This document shows, piece by piece, positions 8,797 to 16,144 of a stretch of DNA of 64,000 nt; position 1 is the stretch's first letter, and every line of letters starts with the position of its first letter. This DNA comes from Segatella copri (GTDB taxonomy: Bacteria > Bacteroidota > Bacteroidia > Bacteroidales > Bacteroidaceae), in contig NZ_JAPDVG010000001.1 of NCBI RefSeq assembly GCF_026015625.1, positions 3,090,501 through 3,154,500 of the forward strand. Direction: 5' to 3'. The notes below the pieces were generated by a model that was given only the letters and a program-made list of their open reading frames with translations, was not told the origin of the DNA and ran no database searches. The position numbers were made by a program, and so were the translations under genes.

Positions 8797-9990
8797 TTAC
8801 TTGACAATATCAGCGGCATAGATTCCCATCGCCTTGTAGCCTGCAGGATTCGGATGGAGCCAGTCGCTGCTGGCATATTCCCGTTTCATCCTTCTGTCAT
8901 CATTCGGATCTTGAAGCAGCTTGGCGAAGTCTAGAATGCCATCTGCTTTCTTTGCCTGACTTCGAATCCAATCGTTTACATAGAGTCGGGCTGCTTCGTG
9001 GAAGTGGCTGTAGTAGCCGGCACCCTTGAAAGGCGTGATGGTGCCCAGATAAACTTTCATCCTCCGGGCTTTCGCCTTCTTCATCATTCCCTGTATGCTC
9101 TCTATAATCTGGCGGGCTACCGTTTCGCTGTTGCCGCTCTTGGCAGCACCTATGTCGTTGATGCCTTCAAAGATAATTACCTTCTTTACGCCGCTCTGCA
9201 TCAGAATGTCTCGGTCGAAGCGTTCCTTGGCGAGTGCCCCGAAACCGCCCGGCACGGTTACGCGGTTGTTGCCGATGCCTAGGTTCAGTACACCCTGGTT
9301 GGTTATCTTATGCTTCAGCTGCAGCATCTCCGACATTACATCGGGCCATCGGTTCTGGGCATTATCCGTAGAACATTTGCCGTCGGTGATGGAGTTGCCC
9401 ATGATGGCGATGGCACTCATGTTGGTGCTCATCGTATACACATCGATACCGCTGATGTTGTACCAGTGGTTCTCGCGGAAAGCCTTTTCGAAGTTGGAGT
9501 GGGCATTGGTTACTCCCTTCATGATATAAGAGGTGGTACGTGAGCCCATGTGAACGGTAGGCACATCGGGAGCCGAGGTGTAGTTGATGGTGATGGCTAC
9601 GCGCTCCAGGTTCTTGAGATTGAACTTCAGCGCATCGCTCACTATCTGTCTGCCGGCAGGGATAGTAGCTTTGTAGCTGTTGCCGAACTTGAAGTATTGA
9701 GCCGATTTGGCATCAATCTTGAAGGAGTCTTTGGCGTGGGCGATATAGATGGAGCGTATCACTACGGGTTGCATCGAGTAGATATTGCTCAGTTTCAGTC
9801 TTATCACGTCGCCTCCCACGCTTACCTTTACTATCTGGCGAACCGAACGGTTTGTCATGTTGTTATTATAGGGCATAAACGCTTTCACCACAGTCTGCGG
9901 TGCCGTAGCCCAAGTTCCAATCCATGTTTGTGCCGCCATCTGTAGTGTGTATGTGCAGATGAAGCATAGTATCATTATAAATCTTTTCAC
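8797..9990 (-). CDS. Secreted SGNH/GDSL hydrolase (esterase), paralogue of the gene at 33.2 kb
   Basis: This 397-aa protein has a signal peptide (MKRFIMILCFICTYTLQMAAQ) and a GTWATAPQ start to the mature part, then a beta-rich N-terminal domain (about 22-185). The SGNH catalytic domain follows: block I IMGNSITDG (Ser200), NLGIGNNR, block III FEGINDIG (Asn278) and block V SDWLHPN (Asp376, His379). Such enzymes deacetylate or de-esterify carbohydrates in the periplasm or outside. Its whole architecture and many blocks (SRTTSYI, RFDRDIL, GTITPF/T) match the xylan-cluster esterase at 33235-34437, so it may also act on acetylated sugars; substrate is inferred. It is alone here, with a repeat-rich region upstream. 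Confidence 0.86.
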   Translation of the reverse strand: MKRFIMILCFICTYTLQMAAQTWIGTWATAPQTVVKAFMPYNNNMTNRSVRQIVKVSVGGDVIRLKLSNIYSMQPVVIRSIYIAHAKDSFKIDAKSAQYFKFGNSYKATIPAGRQIVSDALKFNLKNLERVAITINYTSAPDVPTVHMGSRTTSYIMKGVTNAHSNFEKAFRENHWYNISGIDVYTMSTNMSAIAIMGNSITDGKCSTDNAQNRWPDVMSEMLQLKHKITNQGVLNLGIGNNRVTVPGGFGALAKERFDRDILMQSGVKKVIIFEGINDIGAAKSGNSETVARQIIESIQGMMKKAKARRMKVYLGTITPFKGAGYYSHFHEAARLYVNDWIRSQAKKADGILDFAKLLQDPNDDRRMKREYASSDWLHPNPAGYKAMGIYAADIVK

Positions 9991-10040
9991 CTTGTTGTAT
10001 TTTAAAAGTATATATTTGTATGTTAATGGGGTGTTGTCAT

Positions 10041-10106
10041 TAGGCTCGGCAGACCTGCTGACTGCAGTCGGCAGAGCTGCTGACTAGGCTCAGCAGAGCT
10101 GCCGAG
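10041..10106. repeat. 22-bp tandem array A (3 units)
   Basis: Three units start at 10041, 10063 and 10085, sharing the core CGGCAGAGCTGCTGAC with substitutions. Unit 1 begins TAGGCTCGGCAG, and CTGCCGAGCCTA at 10099-10110 is its perfect 12-bp inverted copy, so the whole array can fold as one hairpin. It lies upstream of the minus-strand esterase. Confidence 0.85.
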
Positions 10107-10115
10107 CCTAGTGGA

Positions 10116-10203
10116 AATCATCAAGAAGCAGTCTGCTTGAACCTCAGATACTGTCTCTCTGAACCTCAGATACCGACTGCTTGAACCTCCTAATCTATAT
10201 CTT
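10116..10203. repeat. 22-bp tandem array B (about 4 units)
   Basis: TGAACCTCAGATAC recurs at 10138 and 10160, and TGAACCTC again at 10182, spaced exactly 22 bp. A degenerate unit at 10116 shares the unit ending (AGTCTGCT). The sequence is unrelated to array A but the period is the same. The last unit runs into a -7 box. Confidence 0.8.
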
Positions 10204-10205
10204 TG
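10198..10205 (+). promoter_or_regulatory. Orphan -7 box
   Basis: TATCTTTG fits the Bacteroidetes -7 consensus. No plausible protein gene lies directly downstream; a terminator-like hairpin follows at 10305-10335. Confidence 0.4.
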
Positions 10206-10209
10206 CCCC

Positions 10210-10340
10210 AGCTCAGGCGTATCCTTGTGCCAGATGAGCCGTCTCGTTACGTTTATTCAGCCGCATTGTTATACTTGCTCAGCCGCCTTGTTGACCATGT
10301 TTTTCGTTTAAGGTCTCAATTTGCGACCTTAAACGTTTTG
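10210..10340 (+). ncRNA. Candidate short non-coding transcript
   Basis: About 130 nt bounded by an orphan -7 box (10198) and a hairpin, CGTTTAAGGTC paired with GACCTTAAACG (10305-10335), followed by TTTTGCTTTT. Inside are two CAGCCGC(A/C)TTGTT segments. No convincing reading frame is present. This is a guess from promoter plus terminator only. Confidence 0.25.
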
Positions 10341-10353
10341 CTTTTGCATACCT

Positions 10354-10497
10354 TTATCTCAAATGTGGTGCAACTTCTCCATTAGGTAAAAGAATTCCTG
10401 CCCTAATTAAAAAGGCACGTGCAGCTTCTTTACTGGCAGTAGAAGCCTTTCTTGCAGCCTCTAATCTTTCTTGTCTTTTGCTATCAAATAAATCCAT
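10354..10497 (-). CDS. Orphan copy of the 47-aa partner protein
   Basis: This 47-aa frame starts MDLFDSKRQERLEAARKAS and ends GEVAPHLR. It is identical in protein sequence to 16987-17130, with one silent change. As there, it has an exceptionally good ribosome site (AAGGAGGT before the ATG) and the same repeated leader. Homology to the other copy begins at its stop codon and extends upstream, so the ART-like gene that follows the other copy is absent here. The middle (RLEAARKASTASKEAARAFLIRAG, read as two parts) looks helical and basic. Function is unknown; an antitoxin or immunity-like role is inferred only from pairing with the ART-like gene at the other locus. Confidence 0.7.
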   Translation of the reverse strand: MDLFDSKRQERLEAARKASTASKEAARAFLIRAGILLPNGEVAPHLR

Positions 10498-10535
10498 ATT
10501 CTACCTCCTTGTTTTAAAAGTTGAACATTTCTTCT

Positions 10536-10667
10536 GCAAAGATTATGCAAACGAGCGCAATGTAAGCTTGCTTACAGATTGCCGAGCGCCGCTAATCTTC
10601 TGCAAAGATTATGCCAGCGAGTGCAATGAAAGTTTACTTTCAGATTGCCGAGCGCCGCTAATCTTCT
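10536..10667 (-). repeat. Two 66-bp leader repeats with a covarying hairpin
   Basis: Two units of exactly 66 bp. Each contains GCAATG..ATTGC around an inner stem: TGTAAGC/GCTTACA in the first unit and TGAAAGT/ACTTTCA in the second. Two stem positions differ, each with its partner changed to keep pairing. The same unit occurs twice at 17169-17300. It lies between the promoter and the 47-aa gene, so it would be in the 5' leader. Confidence 0.85.
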
Positions 10668-10668
10668 G

Positions 10669-10676
10669 CAAAGATA
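10669..10676 (-). promoter_or_regulatory. -7 box of the orphan 47-aa gene
   Basis: TATCTTTG on the minus strand immediately upstream of the 66-bp leader repeats; conserved in the second copy at 17302-17309. Confidence 0.6.
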
Positions 10677-10855
10677 CGCTTTTCTTCTGAAAGATGCAAA
10701 GAATTATTGAAAAATGTTTGAGGATGAGGGAAATAAAAAGAAAAACAAAAAAAACGGGTCATCACCAGCATCGAATAATCTGGGAGAGGGCTTTACCGGG
10801 ACAGCGCTGCAAAGATAATAATTAAAATGGAATATGCCAAAGATCTTTTCGAAAA

Positions 10856-10965
10856 ATTACGTCCCGACGTATCTGTTGCTACGTCGGGACGCGTCTGTTG
10901 CTACATCGGGACGTAGGAAATGCTACGTCGGGACGTAATTTTTGCTGCATCGTGGGAGGTTTTTC
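10856..10965. repeat. 22-bp tandem array C (5 units)
   Basis: Units start at 10856, 10878, 10900, 10922 and 10944. The shared core is GCTACGTCGGGACG; the first unit carries the central triplets inverted (ACGTCCCGACGT), so units 1 and 2 can form a hairpin. The fifth is degenerate (GCTGCATCGTGGG). The rest of 10677-11072 holds no gene I can support. Confidence 0.88.
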
Positions 10966-11150
10966 GATAAAGAGCATAGAAAAGCACTAAAAAATGAATA
11001 GAAAATAAGCGTTTTTGCTCAATGTTTTCAACCTTTTAGCTCCAAAAACACCTCTAAAACGCCCGAAAATCGCTGTTTTTGTAAGCGTCTCCGCGTTTAT
11101 ACCTTGCATAATTCAAAAAAAAGCAGTAACAGCTGATTAAACTAATGCTG

Positions 11151-12731
11151 TTACTGCTTTTTCCATCGGTCAGGAAGTAAGTCTCTATATTTTTTCAATG
11201 GGGTATTGGGTTGCCATTCTGCAGTCTTTTCTATTACGTCGCATATGTATTCAAACAGATTAATGCCATTCAGCCTGCATGAGATGGCGATGGAATATAG
11301 GATAGCCGCCCGGCTTGCTCCTTCGTGCGAACCAAAGAACATTGAGTTTCTTCTTGATAGTGATATGTACCTCTGGATTCTCTCAATATAGTTGTTATCG
11401 AGAGCCGTATCACCTCTTTTGAAGATGTCACAAATGGCATTATATTCATTAAGGGCATAACCGACCGCCTGCGCCAAGGTAGACTTGGGCAGCAAATCCT
11501 TCCTGGAAGATATTTCCTCCAGTTTCTCCAATAAATCCTGTAAAATGTCCGGTGCATATGACTGCCGATAGGCTAGATGGCCTTCAACGGTCCATCCATT
11601 TACCCCAACCTTATGTTTTTTGTCTTCTCGATAAAATCTGTTGAGGATATCTACGACTTCCTGAGCATCCTTGTCTTCCTTGCCGCAGTCGATGAAGTCT
11701 CTCTTGACATGCTGTAGACAGGCGATTCTCATAATGTCAGGATAAGCATCCGACTCCAGTTTCCGGTAAGGAGCATATGCATCACTCTGTATGGTACCTT
11801 TATAATCTGAGAATACGTTAAGTATGACCTGCTCAGAGCGTGAACCATCCTCATATACGAAGAAGACAAGTCCCAATTTAGACGCACTTACAGCCCAGAG
11901 GTAGCCTTTCTTCGACCCCTTGTCTGTAGGCTTTGTCTTGGCTAACAGCACTTTATGGTATGTCTCGTCTGCCGAGACATAATCCTGCTGCAACACTACT
12001 TGGCAGATAGCCTTATAGAAGTTTTCCAGTACATCAGCACTTCTGGCAATCAACTTGTTTGCCGTAGCTTTCCTTAACGTAAACCCATTGTCGGCAAAGT
12101 ATTTGGTAATTCGCTCTACCGGCATGGAATAGATGTATCGCATCTGCAGGAGTCCTGCTGCAAAGGAAGGTGAATAGGAAGAATTCAACAACAGAGCCGG
12201 CGGAGTTTTCCCCGGATACATGATACTTCCATCAGTATAAGTGTTGATGTGATACACGGTCTTGATGAATTTGATGGGTTCCATGCTGTAACGTATACAG
12301 GTACGAGTTCCGAAGAGACGCAACGTCTTCAAAAGCCCTGCATCCATGACTGGATCTATCGTAACATGCACCTCTTTCATCTCGTAATGCATGTCACGCT
12401 TGGCACCGTTGTTTTTGCGTGCCTTTCTCTTTTCGGCCTGCTCTGTTTTCCTCTTGTCAAATTCCTCCTGGGTCATCGAGTCTTGTGGATTCTTTTCCTG
12501 ACGTTCGGACTTCTTGCCTGAAACGAGCTTGCCGAGTGCCTTGTTCTGACGATTCGCTTTGTCAATGGCGATTCCTTTCTGGACGAGCAGTTCTTCTAAT
12601 GACTTTATACGTTCAATGAGTTCGTTGACCTGTGTAGTCAACGAACTCACCGTAGCATTAGCTTGCTGAAGCTGTTCGTTTGCAAGCTGAAGCTGTTCCT
12701 TTAAAAGTACTATAATTTCGTCCTTTTTCAT
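11151..12731 (-). CDS. tnpC: IS66 transposase TnpC
   Basis: From the ATG at 12731 the protein is 526 aa, the usual size. It has an N-terminal leucine-zipper-like coiled coil (LLKEQLQLANEQLQQANATV), a zf-IS66-like and helix-turn-helix region, then the DDE catalytic core: DYVSADETYH (Asp, near 253), TIQSDAYAPY (Asp, near 315) and NNYIERIQRY (Glu, near 445), ending with the IS66 C-terminal segment GSHEGASRAA. The first possible ATG (12776) is disfavoured because the -7 box TACCTTTG (12736-12743) lies between it and 12731, leaving almost no leader. It cuts and joins IS ends. No internal stops are seen. Confidence 0.95.
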   Translation of the reverse strand: MKKDEIIVLLKEQLQLANEQLQQANATVSSLTTQVNELIERIKSLEELLVQKGIAIDKANRQNKALGKLVSGKKSERQEKNPQDSMTQEEFDKRKTEQAEKRKARKNNGAKRDMHYEMKEVHVTIDPVMDAGLLKTLRLFGTRTCIRYSMEPIKFIKTVYHINTYTDGSIMYPGKTPPALLLNSSYSPSFAAGLLQMRYIYSMPVERITKYFADNGFTLRKATANKLIARSADVLENFYKAICQVVLQQDYVSADETYHKVLLAKTKPTDKGSKKGYLWAVSASKLGLVFFVYEDGSRSEQVILNVFSDYKGTIQSDAYAPYRKLESDAYPDIMRIACLQHVKRDFIDCGKEDKDAQEVVDILNRFYREDKKHKVGVNGWTVEGHLAYRQSYAPDILQDLLEKLEEISSRKDLLPKSTLAQAVGYALNEYNAICDIFKRGDTALDNNYIERIQRYISLSRRNSMFFGSHEGASRAAILYSIAISCRLNGINLFEYICDVIEKTAEWQPNTPLKKYRDLLPDRWKKQ

Positions 12732-12735
12732 AGTG

Positions 12736-12743
12736 CAAAGGTA
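12736..12743 (-). promoter_or_regulatory. -7 box before tnpC
   Basis: TACCTTTG on the minus strand ends four bases before the tnpC ATG at 12731, suggesting a leaderless transcript and supporting that start. Confidence 0.4.
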
Positions 12744-12832
12744 CGAAAAAATATCGAGATATGCAAGTATTTTCAAATATTTATTTTTATTATCTTGCTG
12801 ATATACAATACGTTAAACACAGCATAGCAAAG

Positions 12833-13180
12833 CTATAAGTTAAGCCGTTTTCTATATCTCATACTTTTCAGGCAAATTCCGCTCATGATGGCAGATAGCG
12901 TCTTGTAAGGCATTTTGCATTGTTTGCTTTGGGGATCAAAGAATGGTAATTCAAAGGTTCCTCGCTCCAGTCGCTTCTGATACAGCAAGAAACCGTCGCC
13001 ATCCCATTTTAGCATTTTTACCTGCTGGCGATTCTTTGAGAAGAAGATGAAGACGGCACCACCGAGTGGCGGCAGCTCCATCTCCGTCCTCACAATCTGG
13101 TACAGGCCATTTATGCCCATGTTCATTCGGACATATCGCTGGCAGACGTAATACTGGGTGTTTTCGTTTAATCCAAACAT
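12833..13180 (-). CDS. tnpB: IS66 accessory protein TnpB (Orf2)
   Basis: This 115-aa protein has the typical IS66 Orf2 pattern: MNMGINGLYQIV, GAVFIFFSKNRQQVKML and DGDGFLLYQKRLERGTFELP. Orf2 is needed for efficient IS66 transposition though its role is unclear. It overlaps the end of tnpA by 13 nt, suggesting coupled translation. Confidence 0.95.
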   Translation of the reverse strand: MFGLNENTQYYVCQRYVRMNMGINGLYQIVRTEMELPPLGGAVFIFFSKNRQQVKMLKWDGDGFLLYQKRLERGTFELPFFDPQSKQCKMPYKTLSAIMSGICLKSMRYRKRLNL

Positions 13181-13578
13181 AGCAAGTCCTCCTTCTCGTA
13201 AAGTTTCATCAGATGCATGACTGATTTGGCACTACCTTTCTTGATGGTAACTATCGTTCCATTGGGAAAGGTTAAGGTTATGCCGAAAAGATAGTTCTCT
13301 GGACAGACGGAATCGGATGGCATTTCCATGGGAAGGAACATCATCCCAGTGTCCTTGGCTGTTGCTTCGGAACATTCCTTACGGGCTTCGGCCTGAAGCA
13401 GACGAATCTGTTGTTTGGCTAACCTAACAGAATAACCTTTCTCTGACATCCATCTATGCATCGAGCGATGGCTTACATGCCGTTCCTTTAAAAAAGGAAT
13501 CAAACTGGCTTTTGGATTATGATTCAAATGAATCTGGAAGGCATTCCATGCCCTCTCATAACGTTCTGTTGCTCTCAT
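13168..13578 (-). CDS. tnpA: IS66 accessory protein TnpA (Orf1)
   Basis: From the ATG at 13578 the protein is 136 aa. It has a helix-turn-helix-like stretch (SLIPFLKERHVSHRSMHRWMS) of the IS66 Orf1 type and ends TIVKKGSAKSVMHLMKLYEK-like residues found in this family. The longer frame from 13608 is rejected because the -7 box TACCTTTG (13606-13613) overlaps it. First gene of the IS operon, overlapping tnpB. Confidence 0.85.
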   Translation of the reverse strand: MRATERYERAWNAFQIHLNHNPKASLIPFLKERHVSHRSMHRWMSEKGYSVRLAKQQIRLLQAEARKECSEATAKDTGMMFLPMEMPSDSVCPENYLFGITLTFPNGTIVTIKKGSAKSVMHLMKLYEKEDLLCLD

Positions 13579-13605
13579 AATTTCGTTGCTTTTAAAATTA
13601 TGGTG

Positions 13606-13613
13606 CAAAGGTA
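13606..13613 (-). promoter_or_regulatory. -7 box of the IS66 operon
   Basis: TACCTTTG on the minus strand, about 28 bp before the tnpA start at 13578 and just inside the right inverted repeat. Confidence 0.55.
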
Positions 13614-13667
13614 AGAACTTTTACGATAAAGGGCAAGGTATAAATGCGGAGCCGCTTACCTGTTTTT

Positions 13668-13889
13668 TGCAAAATGTGGCAATAGGTGGCAATAAGGTGG
13701 CAATAAAAAAGCCCCTTATTGCCACCCATTATGCTCTTATTATCAGTTACTTATAATAAGCGTGGCAAATGTGGCAATAAAATTGAGAAAACATATTCAT
13801 ATGCGTAGAAGATCTTTGTTTCTCAAACATTCCATCAAAATCCGATAGGTATAAATGCTATTGCCATCGTTTCTCCTTGGGAAAATGTT
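13668..13889. other. Gene-free repeat DNA right of the IS
   Basis: Matches 17707-17940 closely. It has three GTGGCAATA copies (13676, 13686, 13697) and a perfect 11-bp hairpin GGTGGCAATAA / TTATTGCCACC (13696-13726). A segment around TTTCTCAAACATTCCATC (13827 onward) recurs at 17870 and 19880. It ends with GAAAATGTT, the left boundary of the ATPase cassette. No gene seen. Confidence 0.7.
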
Positions 13890-13947
13890 CTAGCTGTAAT
13901 GGTAGAAGTTTTTCGGGAAAAGTTTTGGAGATTAGGAGATAAAGTAT

Positions 13948-13955
13948 TATCTTTG
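13948..13955 (+). promoter_or_regulatory. -7 box of the AAA-ATPase gene
   Basis: TATCTTTG, 35 bp before the ATG at 13991. Confidence 0.6.
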
Positions 13956-13990
13956 CCATCAGATTCAAAAACGAATAATCAAACTGAGTT

Positions 13991-15748
13991 ATGATAGTAA
14001 GACCAAAGCGCATTTATCGCAAGCGCATACCATACGGTATGCAGAATTTTGAGGATGTCATAAAAGAGGATTGTTACTATGTGGACAAGACTCCTTTCAT
14101 AGAGCAAATAGAAGAATCCAACAAGTATTTCTTCTTCATTCGCCCTCGCCGTTTCGGCAAGACACTTACCCTCTCCATGCTTGAGAATTACTATGACATC
14201 AATAAGAAAGACAAGTTTGAGGAAATCTTTGGCAAGCTATACATCGGGCAGAATCCTACACCAGAGCATAATACATATCTCATCATCCACCTCAATTTTG
14301 CCGAGGTGGCAGCAGGATTGGATGATTATAAGGATGGACTGGACAACCATTGTAGCCTTGTGTTCAATTTCTTTTGTGACATCTATGCACATATTCTTCC
14401 TGCCAATACCAAGGAAGGATTAGAAAAGTTAACAGATGCAGTGTCTCAACTGAGGTTTCTTTGCCAGAAATGCCAGGAGGTAGGAAAGAAGATTTATCTC
14501 TTCATCGATGAGTACGACAACTTCACCAACATGATTCTCGCCCATGAGGAGCATCTTATGAGGTATCGCAACCAGACTCACGGAGAGGGATACTTGCGCC
14601 AGTTCTTCAACACCATCAAGGGTGCGGCTGGCAATACTCTGGGCAGAGTGTTCGTCACGGGAGTAAGCCCTGTGACCATGGATGACCTGACCAGCGGATT
14701 CAACATCGGAACCAACTATTCGCTCTCACCCGACTTCAATGAGATGACGGGATTTACCGAGGAAGAAGTGAGAAAGATGCTGGATTATTACGGCAGCGTT
14801 CTGCCGTTTAATCATACCACCGATGAGCTGATCAAGGTGATGAAGCCTTGGTATGATAACTATTGCTTTGCAGAGGATAGATATGGTGAGACCACCATGT
14901 ACAACTCGGTAATGGTACTCAACTTCGTAGATAATTACATCCGAAGCAATTACCAAATCCCTAAGAAGATGGTAGAGACCAACATCCGCATCGACTATGA
15001 CAAGTTGCGAATGCTCATCCGCCACGACAAGGAGTTCGCCCACGACGCTAGCATCATCCAGCAGTTGGTAACCCAGGGATTCGTGATAGGCACGCTCAAC
15101 GAGAACTTCCCTGCCGAACGAATCAACGACCCAGACAACTTCCTCAGCCTGCTGTTCTATTTCGGCATGGTGACGATAGACGGAACATACAAGGGTGAGA
15201 CCAAGTTCATCATCCCGAATGAGGTGGTGCGTGACCAGATGTACACCTACCTGCTCGACACCTACAAGGAGAACGACTTGGTATATGATAGATATAGCAA
15301 GGGTAAACTGGAGAGTAAACTGGCATACGATGGACAATTCAAGCCATACTTTGAGTATATCGCCGACTGCCTGAAGAAGTACTCCTCCCAGCGAGACAAG
15401 CAGAAGGGAGAGGCTTTCGTGCATGGCTTCACCTTGGCGATGACAAGCCAGAACAAGTTCTATCGCCCTATCTCTGAGCTGGACAATGACGGCGGCTATG
15501 CCGACATCTTCCTCTCTCCGCTCTGTGACATCTACAAGGACATGGTAGATTCATATATCATCGAGTTGAAATATTGCAAGAGCCAAACCACAGATGAGCA
15601 AGTAAAAAAGCTCTTCGAAGAGGCTTCAGCTCAAATCTCTCGCTATGCGGACAGTGATATGGTCAGAGAGGCAGTAAAGACTACAAAGCTCCACAAGCTG
15701 GTGGTTATCTACCGCGGAGCGGAAATGGTGGCTTGCGAGGAAATATAA
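13991..15748 (+). CDS. AAA-ATPase-like protein with C-terminal PD-(D/E)XK domain
   Basis: This 585-aa protein is of the Bacteroidetes AAA-ATPase_like/PDDEXK_9 type. The N-terminus has KRIPYGMQNFEDVIKEDCYY, YVDKTPFIEQIE and the family's atypical Walker A FIRPRRFGKTLTLSML (near 50-65), with Walker B YLFIDEYDNF near residue 175. The C-terminal 110 residues hold GFTLAM, GGYADIFLSP (Asp) and SYIIELKYCK (ExK), the PD-(D/E)XK core. Members occur in many copies per genome; their function is not established, and phage defence or mobile-element roles are only proposed. The gene sits in a 1.9-kb cassette between 9-bp direct repeats (GAAAATGTT), inside a repeat that is uninterrupted in its second copy. 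It has its own promoter. Confidence 0.88.
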   Translation: MIVRPKRIYRKRIPYGMQNFEDVIKEDCYYVDKTPFIEQIEESNKYFFFIRPRRFGKTLTLSMLENYYDINKKDKFEEIFGKLYIGQNPTPEHNTYLIIHLNFAEVAAGLDDYKDGLDNHCSLVFNFFCDIYAHILPANTKEGLEKLTDAVSQLRFLCQKCQEVGKKIYLFIDEYDNFTNMILAHEEHLMRYRNQTHGEGYLRQFFNTIKGAAGNTLGRVFVTGVSPVTMDDLTSGFNIGTNYSLSPDFNEMTGFTEEEVRKMLDYYGSVLPFNHTTDELIKVMKPWYDNYCFAEDRYGETTMYNSVMVLNFVDNYIRSNYQIPKKMVETNIRIDYDKLRMLIRHDKEFAHDASIIQQLVTQGFVIGTLNENFPAERINDPDNFLSLLFYFGMVTIDGTYKGETKFIIPNEVVRDQMYTYLLDTYKENDLVYDRYSKGKLESKLAYDGQFKPYFEYIADCLKKYSSQRDKQKGEAFVHGFTLAMTSQNKFYRPISELDNDGGYADIFLSPLCDIYKDMVDSYIIELKYCKSQTTDEQVKKLFEEASAQISRYADSDMVREAVKTTKLHKLVVIYRGAEMVACEEI

Positions 15749-15878
15749 AACTATTTCAACCATACTGGTCGAAAATGTTTGAGAGAGATAAAAAGAAATT
15801 TTTCGACGACCTCTATTGTTTGACCTTTCGATCTACATGCAGTGATTACAAAGTCACAATTCATTTATAGTATTTCGG

Positions 15879-15917
15879 TTCAGGGGAGATTGTCCGTGTA
15901 TAGACAATCTCTCCTGA
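15879..15917. repeat. REP-like palindrome, copy 1
   Basis: TCAGGGGAGATTGTC pairs with GACAATCTCTCCTGA across an 8-nt loop. Copies at 18031-18068 and 19783-19827. No T-run follows, so it is not a classical terminator. Confidence 0.8.
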
Positions 15918-16112
15918 GCCCATTTATGTCATTTTTTGGGAACGAGAAAATGGGAAAGTGACGAAAAGTGGTAAAACTACCACTTTTTGCTTGTAAAGCA
16001 AGGGATAACTGGGAGGTCAGGTTTGTTACCTGTCCAATAGCAAGAATGCCCTATAATCTAAGGATAGAGCGGCTGGTAGGCACACCTTTTTAGTATAATA
16101 AATCTAAAAATT

Positions 16113-16144
16113 TTTGGTTAGAACTCTACTTTCGCATATCTTTG
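16113..16144 (+). promoter_or_regulatory. Orphan promoter with both elements
   Basis: TTTG at 16113-16116 and TATCTTTG at 16137-16144 have the ideal Bacteroidetes spacing (20 bp). Downstream is only a short palindrome (GGCACATGTGCC, about 16158-16169) and then the terminator of the minus-strand gene. It may be the remnant of a lost gene. Confidence 0.45.

Larger units (their letters stand above)
11081..13659 (-). mobile_element. Complete IS66-family insertion sequence, 2579 bp
   Basis: The element carries the three IS66 genes (tnpA, tnpB, tnpC), all on the minus strand. Its ends are 27-bp imperfect inverted repeats (11081-11107 and 13633-13659, 25 of 27 matching) beginning GTAAGCG. It is flanked by the 8-bp direct repeat CTGTTTTT (11073-11080 and 13660-13667), the usual IS66 target duplication size. 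The paralogous DNA at 17.70 kb has the uninterrupted site, with a single CTGTTTTT followed by TGCAAAA, which confirms the ends to the base. All three genes look intact, so it may be active. Confidence 0.96.

Noticed and set aside
10478..10690. 70-codon open frame, and its twin at 17111-17323
   Set aside because: It is a by-product of the 66-bp leader repeats (66 is a multiple of 3) on the strand opposite the 47-aa genes; it has no ribosome site and no protein-like composition.
10856..10965. Possible CRISPR-like array
   Set aside because: The 22-bp unit has no room for spacers and the variation is scattered through the unit.
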